From positions 98,171-162,170 of the forward strand of contig NZ_VFNX01000006.1 of NCBI RefSeq assembly GCF_006715785.1: a stretch of 64,000 bases of DNA, given 5' to 3'. This DNA is from Streptomyces puniciscabiei. Its GTDB lineage: Bacteria; Actinomycetota; Actinomycetes; Streptomycetales; Streptomycetaceae. Positions 25,053 through 34,054 of this stretch are shown here, piece by piece. A program made the position numbers and the translations under genes. The notes under the pieces were generated by a model, which did not search any database, was not told the DNA's origin, and saw only the letters and a list, made by a program, of their open reading frames with translations. Positions within the stretch are counted from its first letter, which is position 1, and each line of letters starts with the position of its first letter.

Positions 25053-27275
25053 CTACCGACCGGGGCCGCACCGGTAGAGGGTCTGGGCGGTCGCCGTCCA
25101 CGCGTCGCCGAGGGCGCTCGTGCCGCCGTAGGCCGAGGCCGGCACCTCGGTGCAGGCGGACCGCACCCAGAGGGTGATCTGCGCGGCAGCCGTGTTCCCG
25201 GTGCGTGCGGACCCGGGTCCCGTGCCCCGACCGCCGCCCAGCAGCACATACCGCACCTGGCCGGCGTCGACCAGCCGCCGGAACTGCGCCTCGGTGGGAA
25301 ACGGCACCCGGCCGCTGAATCCGCCGAGCGGCAGGACGTGGGCGCCGGCCGCCAGGATGTACGGCGACGCGGTGGTCCAGCTGCCGGCGGCGAACACATA
25401 GCCGGCGGAGCCCTGGTGCGCGCGGGTGTAGTCGAGCAGCCGCCGCTGGTCCGCGGTCAGTGAGCCGCTGCCGTCGGCGCCGCCGAAGCCGCCTCGGCCG
25501 ACCGGTCCGCCCCGGCCGAAGCCGCGCGGGCCACCCCGGGCCGACTGCCCGGGGGTCCGGCCGCCGGTCCAGACCGCCTGGCCGAACCGGCCCGGTCCCG
25601 AACGCACCGCCCCGGGGCCGCGGTTCATGGCGGACGGGCCGACCGCTCCCATGGCAGAGGTGCGGTAGACCGGGTTGAAGACCTGTACGGCCCACGCGCT
25701 CGGCGCGAGGAGCAGGGCGGCCAGGGAGGCGGCCGGCGCGGCGAGCAGGAGGCGGCCCGCGGCGCGCGGCCGTCCGGGCCGGGTGAGGAAGAGCAGCACC
25801 AGGGCGGTGATGGCGAGCAGGGCCACCGCGGGGGCCAGCCAGGGCAGGAACGTCGGGAACCGGCTCGCGAGATACACACTCCAGGCGGCCGTCGCGGCGA
25901 CCGCGCCCGGCAGGGCCCAGGCGCGGCGCCCGCCGGCCCGGTGGGCCCGCCACATCAGCACGCCGCCGGCGCCGGTGAGCGCGGCGAGCGGCACCGCGAT
26001 GACGCCCATGTAGTACGTGTGACCGGCGACGCTGCCGGCGCTGAAGACCAGGAAGTACAGCGCGAGCCAGGTGGTCCACAGGACGTATCCGGCGCGCAGC
26101 CGGTCGGTGCGCGGCCGTCCCCGGCACCACAGCAGTCCGCAGACCGCGGCCACGGCGGCGATCGGGTAGAACCAGCCGGTCTGGGAGGCGAGCGGCGTAC
26201 CGAACATCTTGGACCAGCCGTTCTGGCCGTCGCCGAACCCGCCGGCGGCCGTGGGCCGGGCGGATGCCGCTCCCCGGGCACCGCCCCGGACGAGTCCGCC
26301 GCCCTGCGTGCCACTCGCCCCGGCCGCGCCACGGGCACCAGCCGCGCCGAACGCGCCGGCGCCGCCGTGGCCCCCTCCGCCGCCCTGGGTCGCGCTCACG
26401 CTGCCCGTGGAGGCCGCGCTGATGCCGAGCGAGGAGAAGCGGTTCAGGAAGTTGTAACCGACCACCATGCTGAACGCGGAGTTGTTGGTGGTGCCGTCCA
26501 CGTACGGCCGGTCGTTGGCCGGGGTGAGGGTCACGGCGAGCATCCACGACGCCGACACGGCGGTCATCGCCAGGGCGGACACGCCGAGGTGCAGCAGGCG
26601 CCGGCGCAGCGTGGACGGTGCCGACAGCACGTAGACCAGGGCCAGCGCCGGCAGTACGGCCCACGCCTCGAGCATCTTGGCCTGGAAGCCGAGGCCGACC
26701 CAGACACCGGCCGCCAGCAGCGGGCGCAGCCGGCCGCCGCGGGCGGCGCGCAGGGTGGCCTCGGCCGCCAGCAGCAGGCACAGCGTGAACGCGGGGTCCT
26801 CGACCGCGGTGCGGAACAACCCGACCGCCACGGGAGTCACCAGGAAGGCCGTGCAGGCGATCAACGCCGCGTGCACACCCGCCCAGCGGCGCACGATGCG
26901 GTGGAGGACGAGCAGGCTGGCCACCCCCTCCAGGACCTGCGGCAGGACAAGGGCCCAGGGATGGAATCCGAAGAGCCGCGCGGAGAGCGCCTGCGGCCAC
27001 AGGAATCCCGGCAATTTGTCGAGCGTGATGGAATTCCCGGGGTCGAAAGAGCCGTAGAAGAACGCCTTCCAGCTCTCCGTCATGCTGCGGGCGGCGCTCG
27101 CGTAGAACGTGTGGTACTGGCTGTGGTCGATGCCCCAGCTGTAGAGAACGGCGGCGAGCACGGTGAGGAGCAGCAGCGCAGGGCGTGCGTACGCGGGCTC
27201 GTCCGCCGGTGAGCGCCAGGGTGTGCGGCGGGTGGCACCGGGGGGCGCGGTTGCGTCGAGGACGTTCGTGGCCAT
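25053..27275 (-). CDS. GT39 family (ArnT/PMT-like) membrane glycosyltransferase
   Basis: A 740-residue GT-C-fold integral membrane protein. The first extracellular loop has GIDHSQYHTFYASAARSMTESW and SITLDKLPGFLWPQA, the Asp and DKxPG motifs of PMT_2/ArnT-like transferases using polyprenyl-phosphate sugars. About 10-12 hydrophobic segments follow, with two Gly/Ala-rich extracytoplasmic insertions (about residues 300-355 and 545-600) and a C-terminal soluble domain. Acceptor and sugar are unknown. It starts at ATG 27275 and lies 41 nt upstream of the PRPP synthetase gene on the same strand. Confidence 0.87.
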   Translation of the reverse strand: MATNVLDATAPPGATRRTPWRSPADEPAYARPALLLLTVLAAVLYSWGIDHSQYHTFYASAARSMTESWKAFFYGSFDPGNSITLDKLPGFLWPQALSARLFGFHPWALVLPQVLEGVASLLVLHRIVRRWAGVHAALIACTAFLVTPVAVGLFRTAVEDPAFTLCLLLAAEATLRAARGGRLRPLLAAGVWVGLGFQAKMLEAWAVLPALALVYVLSAPSTLRRRLLHLGVSALAMTAVSASWMLAVTLTPANDRPYVDGTTNNSAFSMVVGYNFLNRFSSLGISAASTGSVSATQGGGGGHGGAGAFGAAGARGAAGASGTQGGGLVRGGARGAASARPTAAGGFGDGQNGWSKMFGTPLASQTGWFYPIAAVAAVCGLLWCRGRPRTDRLRAGYVLWTTWLALYFLVFSAGSVAGHTYYMGVIAVPLAALTGAGGVLMWRAHRAGGRRAWALPGAVAATAAWSVYLASRFPTFLPWLAPAVALLAITALVLLFLTRPGRPRAAGRLLLAAPAASLAALLLAPSAWAVQVFNPVYRTSAMGAVGPSAMNRGPGAVRSGPGRFGQAVWTGGRTPGQSARGGPRGFGRGGPVGRGGFGGADGSGSLTADQRRLLDYTRAHQGSAGYVFAAGSWTTASPYILAAGAHVLPLGGFSGRVPFPTEAQFRRLVDAGQVRYVLLGGGRGTGPGSARTGNTAAAQITLWVRSACTEVPASAYGGTSALGDAWTATAQTLYRCGPGR

Positions 27276-27462
27276 GCGCAGCAGTGTTCGTCAACCGCGC
27301 GCCGCGACCGGGCCGATGCGGCCCCCTTCAAGGAAACTCTCACCACACCCAGGGCATCTCTTTAATCACACGACATGGAATTTGCATCGGAAAAGAGAGT
27401 TCCTTACCCGCGACAGGATTCCGCGATACACAGGAATCCGACAGCTGACGCACAGTCGGCCG

Positions 27463-29235
27463 TCAGCCGCCGAGCACCGCCGGCAGGGCCAGCGCCCCCA
27501 GCACGGTGGCGCCCATCAGCAGCCAGGCCACGTAGTCGCCGACATGCCCGGACTGCAGCCGGCGCAGGGGCCGGGACCAGTCGGGCGCGGCGGTCCAGTG
27601 CGGCCGGGTCACCGCGAGGCCGGCGAGGCCCACGGCCAGTCCGGTGGAGAGCAGGTCCAGCAGGACACCGTGCGCCGTCCACTGCGCCGAGGCGTGGGCG
27701 CCGCCCGATCCGGCCTCGTTGACGGAACGGGCCACCAGGTCACCGAATCCGGGGACCGCTCCGACCGCGAGAGCGGCGGCGAGGAGCACGGCGGGGACTG
27801 TCGTCATGGTGTCCGGGATACGGCTCAGCGGGCCGGTCGTCTCGGGCTCCTCCTCGGATCCGCTGGTCTCCAGGTCGGCGTCGGCCTCCTCGGGGCGCGG
27901 CCCGAGGCCGCGGAACACACGGGCGGTGACCCGCAGCACGGCGCCTCCGGTGATCGCGGAGGCGACCACGTACACCACGGTGAGCGGGCCGCCGACCGCC
28001 TCCTCTGTGACCGCCTTGCCGAGCCCCGTACCGAACGGGGGCAGGCCCGCGAGACCGAGGCCTCCCACGGCGAACATCACGGCCGTCGCGCGCAGTTCGC
28101 GGGCCCGGCCGTACAGCGTGTGCTCGTCGAGGCAGCCGTACCGGTCGAGCAGGACTCCCGCGCAGGCGAACAGCGCGGCCTTCACTCCGGCGTGCCCGAG
28201 GATGTAGAGGGCGGCCCCGTCGTCGCCCTGCGGGGTGAGGATGCCGAGGCCCACGAGGAACAGACCGGTGTGCGAGATGGTGGAGTACGCCAGGAGCCGC
28301 TTGATGTGCCGCTGGTACCAGCACATGACGGCGCCGGTCGCGGCCGTGAGCGTCCCGAGCGTCACCAGGGCCCGGGTCAGATCGGCGGCGGGGATGCCGC
28401 CGGGTCCGGCGAAGACGGTGCCGTACACCCGCCAGACGCCGTAGACGCCGAGTTCGACCATCACCCCGGACAGCAGCATGCACACCGGGGTGGGGGCGAC
28501 GGCGTGGGCGTCCGGGAGCCAGAAGTGGAAGGGCACGGCGGCCGCCTTCACCAGCAGGCCGGTCAGCACGAGGACGAAGGAGGCGAGGACCAGCGCGTCC
28601 GCGCCGCCGTGCCCCGCCGCCGCGTCGAGACCGCGCCCGATCTTCGCCATGGCCAGCTGGCCGGTACGGGCGTACAGCAGGGCGATGCCCGTCAACATGG
28701 CGTAGGCGCCGAGGGAGTTGACGACACCGAAGGTCAGCGCGCCCTGTACGGCCTTCGGGTCGTCGATGCGGTAGCCGGTGAGCGCGTACGCGGTGACGCT
28801 CATCAGCTCGAAGAAGACGAACGCGTTGAACAGGTCGCCGGCGATGGCGAACCCGCACATGCCGCCCTGGAACAGCAGCATCAGCGCGGTGAAGGCGCCG
28901 GGATGTCCGCGCGGCGGTTCGTCGAAATAGCGCCAGGAGTAGGCGAGCGCGGCCAGCGTCAGCAGGGAGACCAGCGCGGCCATGCCGAGCGAGGGACCGT
29001 CGCCGACCACGACGATGCCGACGCTCTCGCCGCCGAGGGGCAGCCAGCCGCCGACCCACTCCACCATCGGCGGCGAGGAGTTGAGGAGCAGCACCAGTGC
29101 GAGGGCGGCCGTACCACCGGAGACCACGAAGCCGGTGACCTCGGCGGCGATCCGCGGCAGACGGCGGCCGGTGGCCACCAGCAGGGCGGCGCCGAGCAGG
29201 GGGATCGCGACGAGCAGCGGGAGGAGGTGGTGCAT
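27463..29235 (-). CDS. mrpD: Mrp/Mnh Na+/H+ antiporter subunit D
   Basis: A 590-residue complex I NuoN/NuoM-like subunit with about 14 helices. The conserved TM5 Glu (FFELMSVTAYAL) and the TM7 region with Lys (LVKAAAVPFHFWLPDAHAVAPTPVCMLLSGVM) of proton-pumping antiporter subunits are present. It is the last gene of the antiporter operon: its ATG overlaps the mrpC stop by one base (TGATG), implying translational coupling. It should form the proton/sodium channel of the complex. Confidence 0.9.
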   Translation of the reverse strand: MHHLLPLLVAIPLLGAALLVATGRRLPRIAAEVTGFVVSGGTAALALVLLLNSSPPMVEWVGGWLPLGGESVGIVVVGDGPSLGMAALVSLLTLAALAYSWRYFDEPPRGHPGAFTALMLLFQGGMCGFAIAGDLFNAFVFFELMSVTAYALTGYRIDDPKAVQGALTFGVVNSLGAYAMLTGIALLYARTGQLAMAKIGRGLDAAAGHGGADALVLASFVLVLTGLLVKAAAVPFHFWLPDAHAVAPTPVCMLLSGVMVELGVYGVWRVYGTVFAGPGGIPAADLTRALVTLGTLTAATGAVMCWYQRHIKRLLAYSTISHTGLFLVGLGILTPQGDDGAALYILGHAGVKAALFACAGVLLDRYGCLDEHTLYGRARELRATAVMFAVGGLGLAGLPPFGTGLGKAVTEEAVGGPLTVVYVVASAITGGAVLRVTARVFRGLGPRPEEADADLETSGSEEEPETTGPLSRIPDTMTTVPAVLLAAALAVGAVPGFGDLVARSVNEAGSGGAHASAQWTAHGVLLDLLSTGLAVGLAGLAVTRPHWTAAPDWSRPLRRLQSGHVGDYVAWLLMGATVLGALALPAVLGG

Positions 29236-29582
29236 CAGCCGCGCAGCTCCCGCAGTTCGTCGGGATCCACCGTGCCGTGCCGTTTGGCGATCTGCAGCAC
29301 GAGCGCGAGCAGCAGCGCGGTGACGGTGGCACCGACGACGACGTCGGTGAGGGTGAGCGCCTGCACGATCGGGTCGACCACCGGCCGGGAGCCGGGCTTG
29401 ATGTCGGAGAAGACGGGTGCGGTGGCGCCGCTGCGGTAGCCGACCGCCAGCAGCAGCACATAGGTGGAGGACTGGCAGACCGCGAGACAGCCGACGGCGT
29501 GGATGAGGTTGCGGCTGGTGGCGAGGCCGTAAGCGCCGGTCAGGAAGACGTAGGCGGCGACCAGGTAGGGAAGGATGTGCAT
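29235..29582 (-). CDS. mrpC: Mrp/Mnh antiporter subunit C (NuoK-like)
   Basis: A 115-residue three-helix subunit (YLVAAYVFLTGAYGLATSRNLIHAVGCLAV; DPIVQALTLTDVVVGATVTALLLALVLQ). PVVDPIVQALTLTDVVVG is the signature of MnhC/NuoK proteins. It lies 8 nt after mrpB and is coupled to mrpD by stop-start overlap. Confidence 0.92.
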   Translation of the reverse strand: MHILPYLVAAYVFLTGAYGLATSRNLIHAVGCLAVCQSSTYVLLLAVGYRSGATAPVFSDIKPGSRPVVDPIVQALTLTDVVVGATVTALLLALVLQIAKRHGTVDPDELRELRG

Positions 29583-29590
29583 CACGGTGC

Positions 29591-30328
29591 TCAACTCCCG
29601 TGCTCCTCCTCGATCTCGACGGCCTGGTCGAGGAAGTTCGCGAGCAGCACGACGACCGCGCTCGCCACCTCCATGCCGATGGCCGCGTTCAGCAGGGGGA
29701 CGGTGCCGCCGGAGCACAGCGTGTTGAAGGTGCCGTACGGCAGCAGCGTGTTGGCCAGGAAGGCGGTGCCGGCCAGCACACCGGCGATGCCCAGCACGAG
29801 GTAGGAGGAGACCGCGACCGCGTCGGAGGCCTCGAAGACAGCGAGCGGGCGGACGCGTTCCAGCGCGCGGTAGTCGGCGCCGAGGTACAGCAGGTGCAGC
29901 GCGGTCGCGGCGACGACCCCGCCCTGGAAGCCGCCGCCGGGGCTGAGCTGGCCGTGGGCGATGACGTACAGGCCGGTGACCAGGGCGACGGGCAGCGCGA
30001 TCAGGGCGTAGCGGCGGACCGGCCGGGCCACCTCGGCGGGTCGCGGCCGCGCCCGGTGCTCGTCGCGGGCCTGGCGCAGCAGTACCACGCAGCCGAGGAC
30101 GGCGGCGAACAGGATGGTCATCTCGCCGAGGGTGTCGTGGGCGCGCTGGTCGAAGTTGACGGAGGCGATGGTGTTGGCGGTGTGCCGGGCGAGGGAGGCG
30201 TGTACGGCCCGGGTGCCGTAGGGATGGCTCCGGCCGCCGAAGCCGGGCAGGTCCAGGCAGGCGGCGACGAGCAGGGCGGCCAGGCCTGCGCCGCCGACGG
30301 CCAGCAGGGCGAGCCGCAGCCGGTTCAC
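29591..30328 (-). CDS. mrpB: Mrp/Mnh antiporter subunit B (MnhB domain)
   Basis: A 245-residue membrane protein whose C-terminal half is an MnhB domain (VTGLYVIAHGQLSPGGGFQGGVVAATALHLLYL, GHxxPGGGFQGG motif). The N-terminal part (VNFDQRAHDTLGEMTILFAAVLGCVVLL) corresponds to the C-terminal tail of MrpA found fused to MnhB in split MrpA systems. GTG 30328 overlaps the DUF4040 gene stop by 4 nt. Confidence 0.9.
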   Translation of the reverse strand: MNRLRLALLAVGGAGLAALLVAACLDLPGFGGRSHPYGTRAVHASLARHTANTIASVNFDQRAHDTLGEMTILFAAVLGCVVLLRQARDEHRARPRPAEVARPVRRYALIALPVALVTGLYVIAHGQLSPGGGFQGGVVAATALHLLYLGADYRALERVRPLAVFEASDAVAVSSYLVLGIAGVLAGTAFLANTLLPYGTFNTLCSGGTVPLLNAAIGMEVASAVVVLLANFLDQAVEIEEEHGS

Positions 30329-30597
30329 CGCGCACCGCCCTTCGAGCCGTCCTCCGCGCGGCCGCGGCGTCTGACCTTGCGCACGCTCAGCATGATCAGC
30401 AGCGGCGTGAGCGCGGAGCCGACGGCCAGCTGGGACAGGCCGACGTCCGGGGCCTGGAACACCGTGAACAGCACGGCCAGGAAGGACCCGAGCACGGACA
30501 GCACCAGTGCCTGGCGTGCGGGGTCGCGCTGGGCCACGGCTGCGGTGGCGGTGGCGGCCATGAGCACCAGCGCCACGACGATCACTGCGTCGTCCAT
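30325..30597 (-). CDS. DUF4040 (MbhD-like) antiporter subunit
   Basis: A 90-residue membrane protein with three helices and FLAVLFTVFQAPDVGLSQLAVGSALTPLL, the DUF4040/MbhD signature, equivalent to a piece of the C-terminal part of MrpA. ATG 30597 follows GGAGG. The 4-nt overlap with mrpB marks one operon. No gene for the large NuoL-like part of MrpA is present, so this is a reduced Mrp/Mbh-type complex. Confidence 0.88.
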   Translation of the reverse strand: MDDAVIVVALVLMAATATAAVAQRDPARQALVLSVLGSFLAVLFTVFQAPDVGLSQLAVGSALTPLLIMLSVRKVRRRGRAEDGSKGGAR

Positions 30598-31248
30598 GCC
30601 GCACCTCCGCCCCGTTGGGCTGACGACCCGTCACCCTTCGCGTGCCGGCAGGTCGGTGTGTTCGGGGACCGGCGGCAGCACCGCGGGTCGGCCGACGCGG
30701 CCGTGTGGTCGCGGCGGGGGTGCGCCGCGCGCGACGTGTGTGCGGTTCGGCTGCGGGAATGTGCCGTGGCTGCTGTCCCGGTGCGGAGGGCGCGGGGCCT
30801 CACGGGCCCGTCAGGCCGCCGGTATGCCGGCGACTCCGCAGGCGCGACCGCCGTCGGGTACCCCGGCGGCCCACCCGCGAGCGCATGGGGGACGGCACAC
30901 CCCCGCAGCCGCCCCACCACCACGTCCGCCACCCCGCACCTGCGCGATCGTCGCACGAACGCGCCTTCGAGGCCCGAGCCCTGCGAGCGCCGCGCGCCCA
31001 CATCCGCATCCGTGCCCGCACAGGCACCCGCACCCGCACAGGCACCCACCCCCACACCCGCCATCACCCCACCCCGCAACCGCCGCGCACCCGCGCTCGC
31101 CACCCCGTCGACCTGCCGCTCGACCGCGGGCACACCCGCCACCCGGCCATCCAGCAGCCGCGGCCACGTGCACGCACGGTCAGCCGTCACCGCCCGGTCG
31201 CTCGGCCGGCCCGCGGCCGCGGCGCCCTTGGCTCCGCTCCAGCGCATG
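30598..31248 (-). other. 650-bp low-complexity gap where mrpG is expected
   Basis: Between the F-like subunit and DUF4040 an mrpG gene would normally occur. I find no MnhG-like helix or its typical FPD...RLHAATK segment in any frame. An open frame from ATG 31247 to 30582 has Gly/Arg/Ala-rich, repetitive sequence (a GGTGCGGGTGCCTGTGCG-type repeat around 31009-31074) and no membrane segments; its second half looks non-coding. It could be a decayed or replaced gene. I do not support a functional product. Confidence 0.5.
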
Positions 31249-31701
31249 TCAGCCACCCCGCACCCCCCGGAACCCACCGGACAGGGCGCGTGAGGCGATC
31301 ACGTTGCCGGAGATCAGGAGGGCGCCGATGACCAGGAGCTTCACCATGGCGCGGCCGGGACCGGTGGCGGCGCAGACGGCGGCCACGACGGCCGCGCTCA
31401 GTGCGGCGGCGGTCCACGTCAGCCCCCAGGCGCTCGGCCGCCGGCCTTCCAGGTCGTCCGAGAGCAGCCGGGCGAAGACGAGCGTGCCGACCGGGCCGAG
31501 CAGGGCCAGCAGCAGGGCGAGGTCGACGTAGGCCGGGCGGCCGTAGCCCTGGGAGAGCAGCAGAAGGGCCGGGCACAGGGCCGGGGTGGTCATGTTCTGG
31601 GCGACGACGCGGCGGGCCGGCGGGCCGGTGGTGACGCCCCACAGGGCGGCCGCCCCTCCCCCGCCCAGTTCGACGGTCGCCGCGAGGATCCAGCCGTTCA
31701 C
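31249..31701 (-). CDS. Mrp/Mnh antiporter subunit F-like protein
   Basis: A 150-residue membrane protein with about four helices. YVDLALLLALLGPVGTLVFARLL matches the MrpF core (the DlaLlyaLLgFvgTvafARyl pattern). It is longer than usual (about 90) because of an N-terminal helix and a C-terminal pair of helices. GTG 31701 overlaps the MrpE-like gene stop by 4 nt, so it is coupled to it. It is part of the antiporter operon running from 31892 to 27463. Confidence 0.75.
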   Translation of the reverse strand: MNGWILAATVELGGGGAAALWGVTTGPPARRVVAQNMTTPALCPALLLLSQGYGRPAYVDLALLLALLGPVGTLVFARLLSDDLEGRRPSAWGLTWTAAALSAAVVAAVCAATGPGRAMVKLLVIGALLISGNVIASRALSGGFRGVRGG

Positions 31702-31892
31702 CGCCAGGTCACCGCCCGTCGGCCGGCCCGTGCCAGCAGCGCCCCGACCGCCGCGGCGCTCGCGCCCACGACCCGTTCCAGGGTGTCGACCGAGGTGATG
31801 AACACCAGCCACAGCAGCGCCAGCGCGCCCCACCAGACGAGGAGTTCAGCGACGACGAGGAGGGCCGTGCGGGGAGCCGTACGCCGGGTCAT
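31698..31892 (-). CDS. Short Mrp antiporter subunit E-like protein
   Basis: A 64-residue membrane protein with one to two helices (TALLVVAELLVWWGALALLWLVFITS) and a C-terminal GALLARAGRRAVTWR. Position (first gene, coupled to the F-like gene) and a weak resemblance suggest a truncated MrpE; family assignment is tentative. ATG 31892 follows GAGGAGGTGGCGG. Confidence 0.6.
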   Translation of the reverse strand: MTRRTAPRTALLVVAELLVWWGALALLWLVFITSVDTLERVVGASAAAVGALLARAGRRAVTWR

Positions 31893-32133
31893 CCGCCACC
31901 TCCTCGGTCCACTCTGCACACATGCGCGGCGATGTGTCCGATGCGCCGCTCGGGGCATCCAAGCACCGCCGGGCCCGTTGAGGGGCGGCGGCACGCGGGT
32001 CCGCAACCGGAGTGCCCCGGGAGCGTGAACGGAAACGCCACCCGGTCCCGGCAGCCGCGCGGGTGGCGGCATCCCCGTCCCGTGTCGGGGTAACCGCGTT
32101 GTGAATCGGGCGAGTTCACCACGGGAGGACCTC

Positions 32134-32709
32134 ATGGCCCGTACCGTCCCGCGCCTGCCGGCGTTGCTGAGCGCTTCCGGGAAGCGGGCGCCGGCCGAGA
32201 AGAACCGCCGGCCGGGCGCGCGGCACGCCCTTCCCCTGCTGCTGCGGGTGCCGGCGATGCTGGTCGCCTTCGTGTGCATGGTGGCGTTCGCCGCAGCCCT
32301 GGCCCGGATCACCCTGGCACCGTCGCCCGCCTCGGCGCATCTGACGCACAGCAATCTGCACCCGGGCCGCTCCTTGCGGGCCTACCTGGAGCAGGCACGG
32401 ACGCTGGACGCGGTGAAACAGATCGGCGGGAACGTGCTCCTGGGCGCCCCGTTCGGGGTGCTGGTGCCGGTCCTCGCGCCGCGCGCCCGCGGGGTGCTGC
32501 GGGTGCTGACGCTCACGGCGCTGGTGATGCTGACCGTGGAACTGGTGCAGGGGGCGCTGGTCACCGGGCGGGCCTTCGACATCGACGACGTGCTCCTCAA
32601 CACCGCCGGGGCGCTGCTGGGCTGGCTGCTGCTGGGACGACGGCTGGGGCGAGCGGTGCACCGGCGCGTGCGCGAGCCGGCCGGGAAGCAGTCACCGCCG
32701 AGCGTATGA
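32134..32709 (+). CDS. VanZ family membrane protein
   Basis: A 191-residue protein. After a basic N-terminus come a hydrophobic helix and the VanZ core: QIGGNVLLGAPFGVLVPVLAP, a helix with TVELVQGALVTGRAFDIDDVLLNTAGALLGWLL. The E-x-x-Q and D-x-x-D-x-x-x-N residues are typical. VanZ in enterococci gives low-level teicoplanin resistance, but most Streptomyces homologues have unknown roles. ATG 32134 follows GGGAGGAC. Confidence 0.88.
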   Translation: MARTVPRLPALLSASGKRAPAEKNRRPGARHALPLLLRVPAMLVAFVCMVAFAAALARITLAPSPASAHLTHSNLHPGRSLRAYLEQARTLDAVKQIGGNVLLGAPFGVLVPVLAPRARGVLRVLTLTALVMLTVELVQGALVTGRAFDIDDVLLNTAGALLGWLLLGRRLGRAVHRRVREPAGKQSPPSV

Positions 32710-32723
32710 CCTCTTGTCAGCAT

Positions 32724-32771
32724 CAGGTCTGCACCAAGGTATTGACGCCTCCTTTTCTTACTTCTTAAATC
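32724..32771 (+). promoter_or_regulatory. Sigma70-like promoter and dre-like site of the GH16 gene
   Basis: In an AT-rich pocket, TTGACG (32742-32747) is followed after 17 nt by TTAAAT (32765-32770), a good match to a vegetative Streptomyces promoter, about 40 nt before the GH16 ATG. Just upstream CAGGTCTGCACCAAG (32724-32738) resembles the DasR operator consensus (TGGTCTAGACCA) at most symmetric positions. DasR control of a glucanase is speculative. Confidence 0.5.
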
Positions 32772-32809
32772 AAGAGGCATCCTCAGCCCCCCACGTCGAA
32801 CGGAGAGCC

Positions 32810-34045
32810 ATGGCCTCCCCACGCCTGCTCCGCAGATGCCTCTTCGCCGCCCTGTCCGCCGTCCTGGTCGGTTCCGCCGCCGTCGGTCCGGCGCGGGCCC
32901 GGGCGGCCGTGCCGGCGGCAGCGACCGTCACCACCTTCTCCGACAATTTCGACGGACCCGCGGGCTCCGCGGTCGACTCCTCGAAGTGGACGCTGGAGAC
33001 CGGCGACAACGTCAACAACCACGAGCGGGAGTACTACACGTCCGGCACGCACAACGCGGCCCTCGACGGCCAGGGCCACCTGGTGATCACGGCCCGCAAG
33101 GAGAACCCGGCCGGCTACCAGTGCTGGTACGGCAGCTGCCAGTACACCTCCGCCCGGCTGAACACGGCCGGGAAGTTCAACGCCCAGTACGGGCACGTCG
33201 AGGCGCGGATGAAGATCCCGCGCGGACAGGGCATGTGGCCGGCGTTCTGGATGCTGGGTACGCCCGTGAACTGGCCCGACTCGGGCGAGATCGACGTGAT
33301 GGAGAACGTCGGGTTCGAACCCTCGACCGTGCACGGCACCATCCACGGGCCCGGCTACTCCGGCTCCGGCGGCATCGGCGCGGCCTACACGCTGCCGGGG
33401 GGTCAGGCCTTCGCGGACGCCTTCCACACCTTCGCGATCGACTGGTCACCCGGCTCGATCACCTGGTCCGTGGACGGGAACGTCTACGAGCGGCGCACCC
33501 CCGCCGACCTGGGCGGAAAAACCTGGGTGTTCGACAACAAGCCGTTCTTCCTGATCCTGAACCTGGCCGTCGGCGGCTACTGGCCCGGCGACCCCGACGC
33601 CAGTACCCAGTTCCCGCAGCAACTGGTGGTGGACTCGGTGTCGGTGACGACGAGCGACAGCGCGAGCGGAGTCCCGATACGCGGTCTGGCCGGCAAGTGC
33701 GTGGACGTGGCCGGCGCGAACCCGGCGAACGGCACACCGGTGCAGCTCTACGACTGCAACGGCACGGCCGCGCAGGCGTGGACGGTCGGCTCGGACGGCA
33801 CGATCCGGGCGCTCGGCAAGTGCCTGGACGTCACGGGCAACGGCACCGCGGACGGCTCGACCGTCCAGCTGTGGGACTGCACCGGCGGGCCGAACCAGAA
33901 GTGGACCGTCACCGGGGCGCACGACATCGTCAACCCACAGGCGGACAAGTGCCTTGACGTGACCGGGAACAACTCGGCCAACGGCACACGCCTGCAGATC
34001 TGGACGTGCACGGGCGGCGCCAACCAGAAGTGGACGGTCGGCTGA
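32810..34045 (+). CDS. Secreted GH16 endo-beta-1,3-glucanase with ricin-type lectin domain
   Basis: A 411-residue exported enzyme. A signal peptide (about 32 residues) precedes a GH16 jelly roll (about residues 40-285) with catalytic SGEIDVMENVG (E-x-D-x-x-E) and WPAFWMLG, typical of laminarinases cutting beta-1,3-glucans of fungi and algae. A C-terminal beta-trefoil (CBM13/ricin, about residues 290-411) has three repeats ending QAWTVG, QKWTVT and QKWTVG. ATG 32810 follows CGGAGAGCC. Confidence 0.93.
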   Translation: MASPRLLRRCLFAALSAVLVGSAAVGPARARAAVPAAATVTTFSDNFDGPAGSAVDSSKWTLETGDNVNNHEREYYTSGTHNAALDGQGHLVITARKENPAGYQCWYGSCQYTSARLNTAGKFNAQYGHVEARMKIPRGQGMWPAFWMLGTPVNWPDSGEIDVMENVGFEPSTVHGTIHGPGYSGSGGIGAAYTLPGGQAFADAFHTFAIDWSPGSITWSVDGNVYERRTPADLGGKTWVFDNKPFFLILNLAVGGYWPGDPDASTQFPQQLVVDSVSVTTSDSASGVPIRGLAGKCVDVAGANPANGTPVQLYDCNGTAAQAWTVGSDGTIRALGKCLDVTGNGTADGSTVQLWDCTGGPNQKWTVTGAHDIVNPQADKCLDVTGNNSANGTRLQIWTCTGGANQKWTVG

Positions 34046-34054
34046 GCCGTCGCC

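Noticed and set aside
30658..31293. Plus-strand open frame in the Mrp gap with Pro/Ala/Thr repeats
   Set aside because: Composition follows from the DNA repeat; no start context or homology, and it is antisense to the operon.
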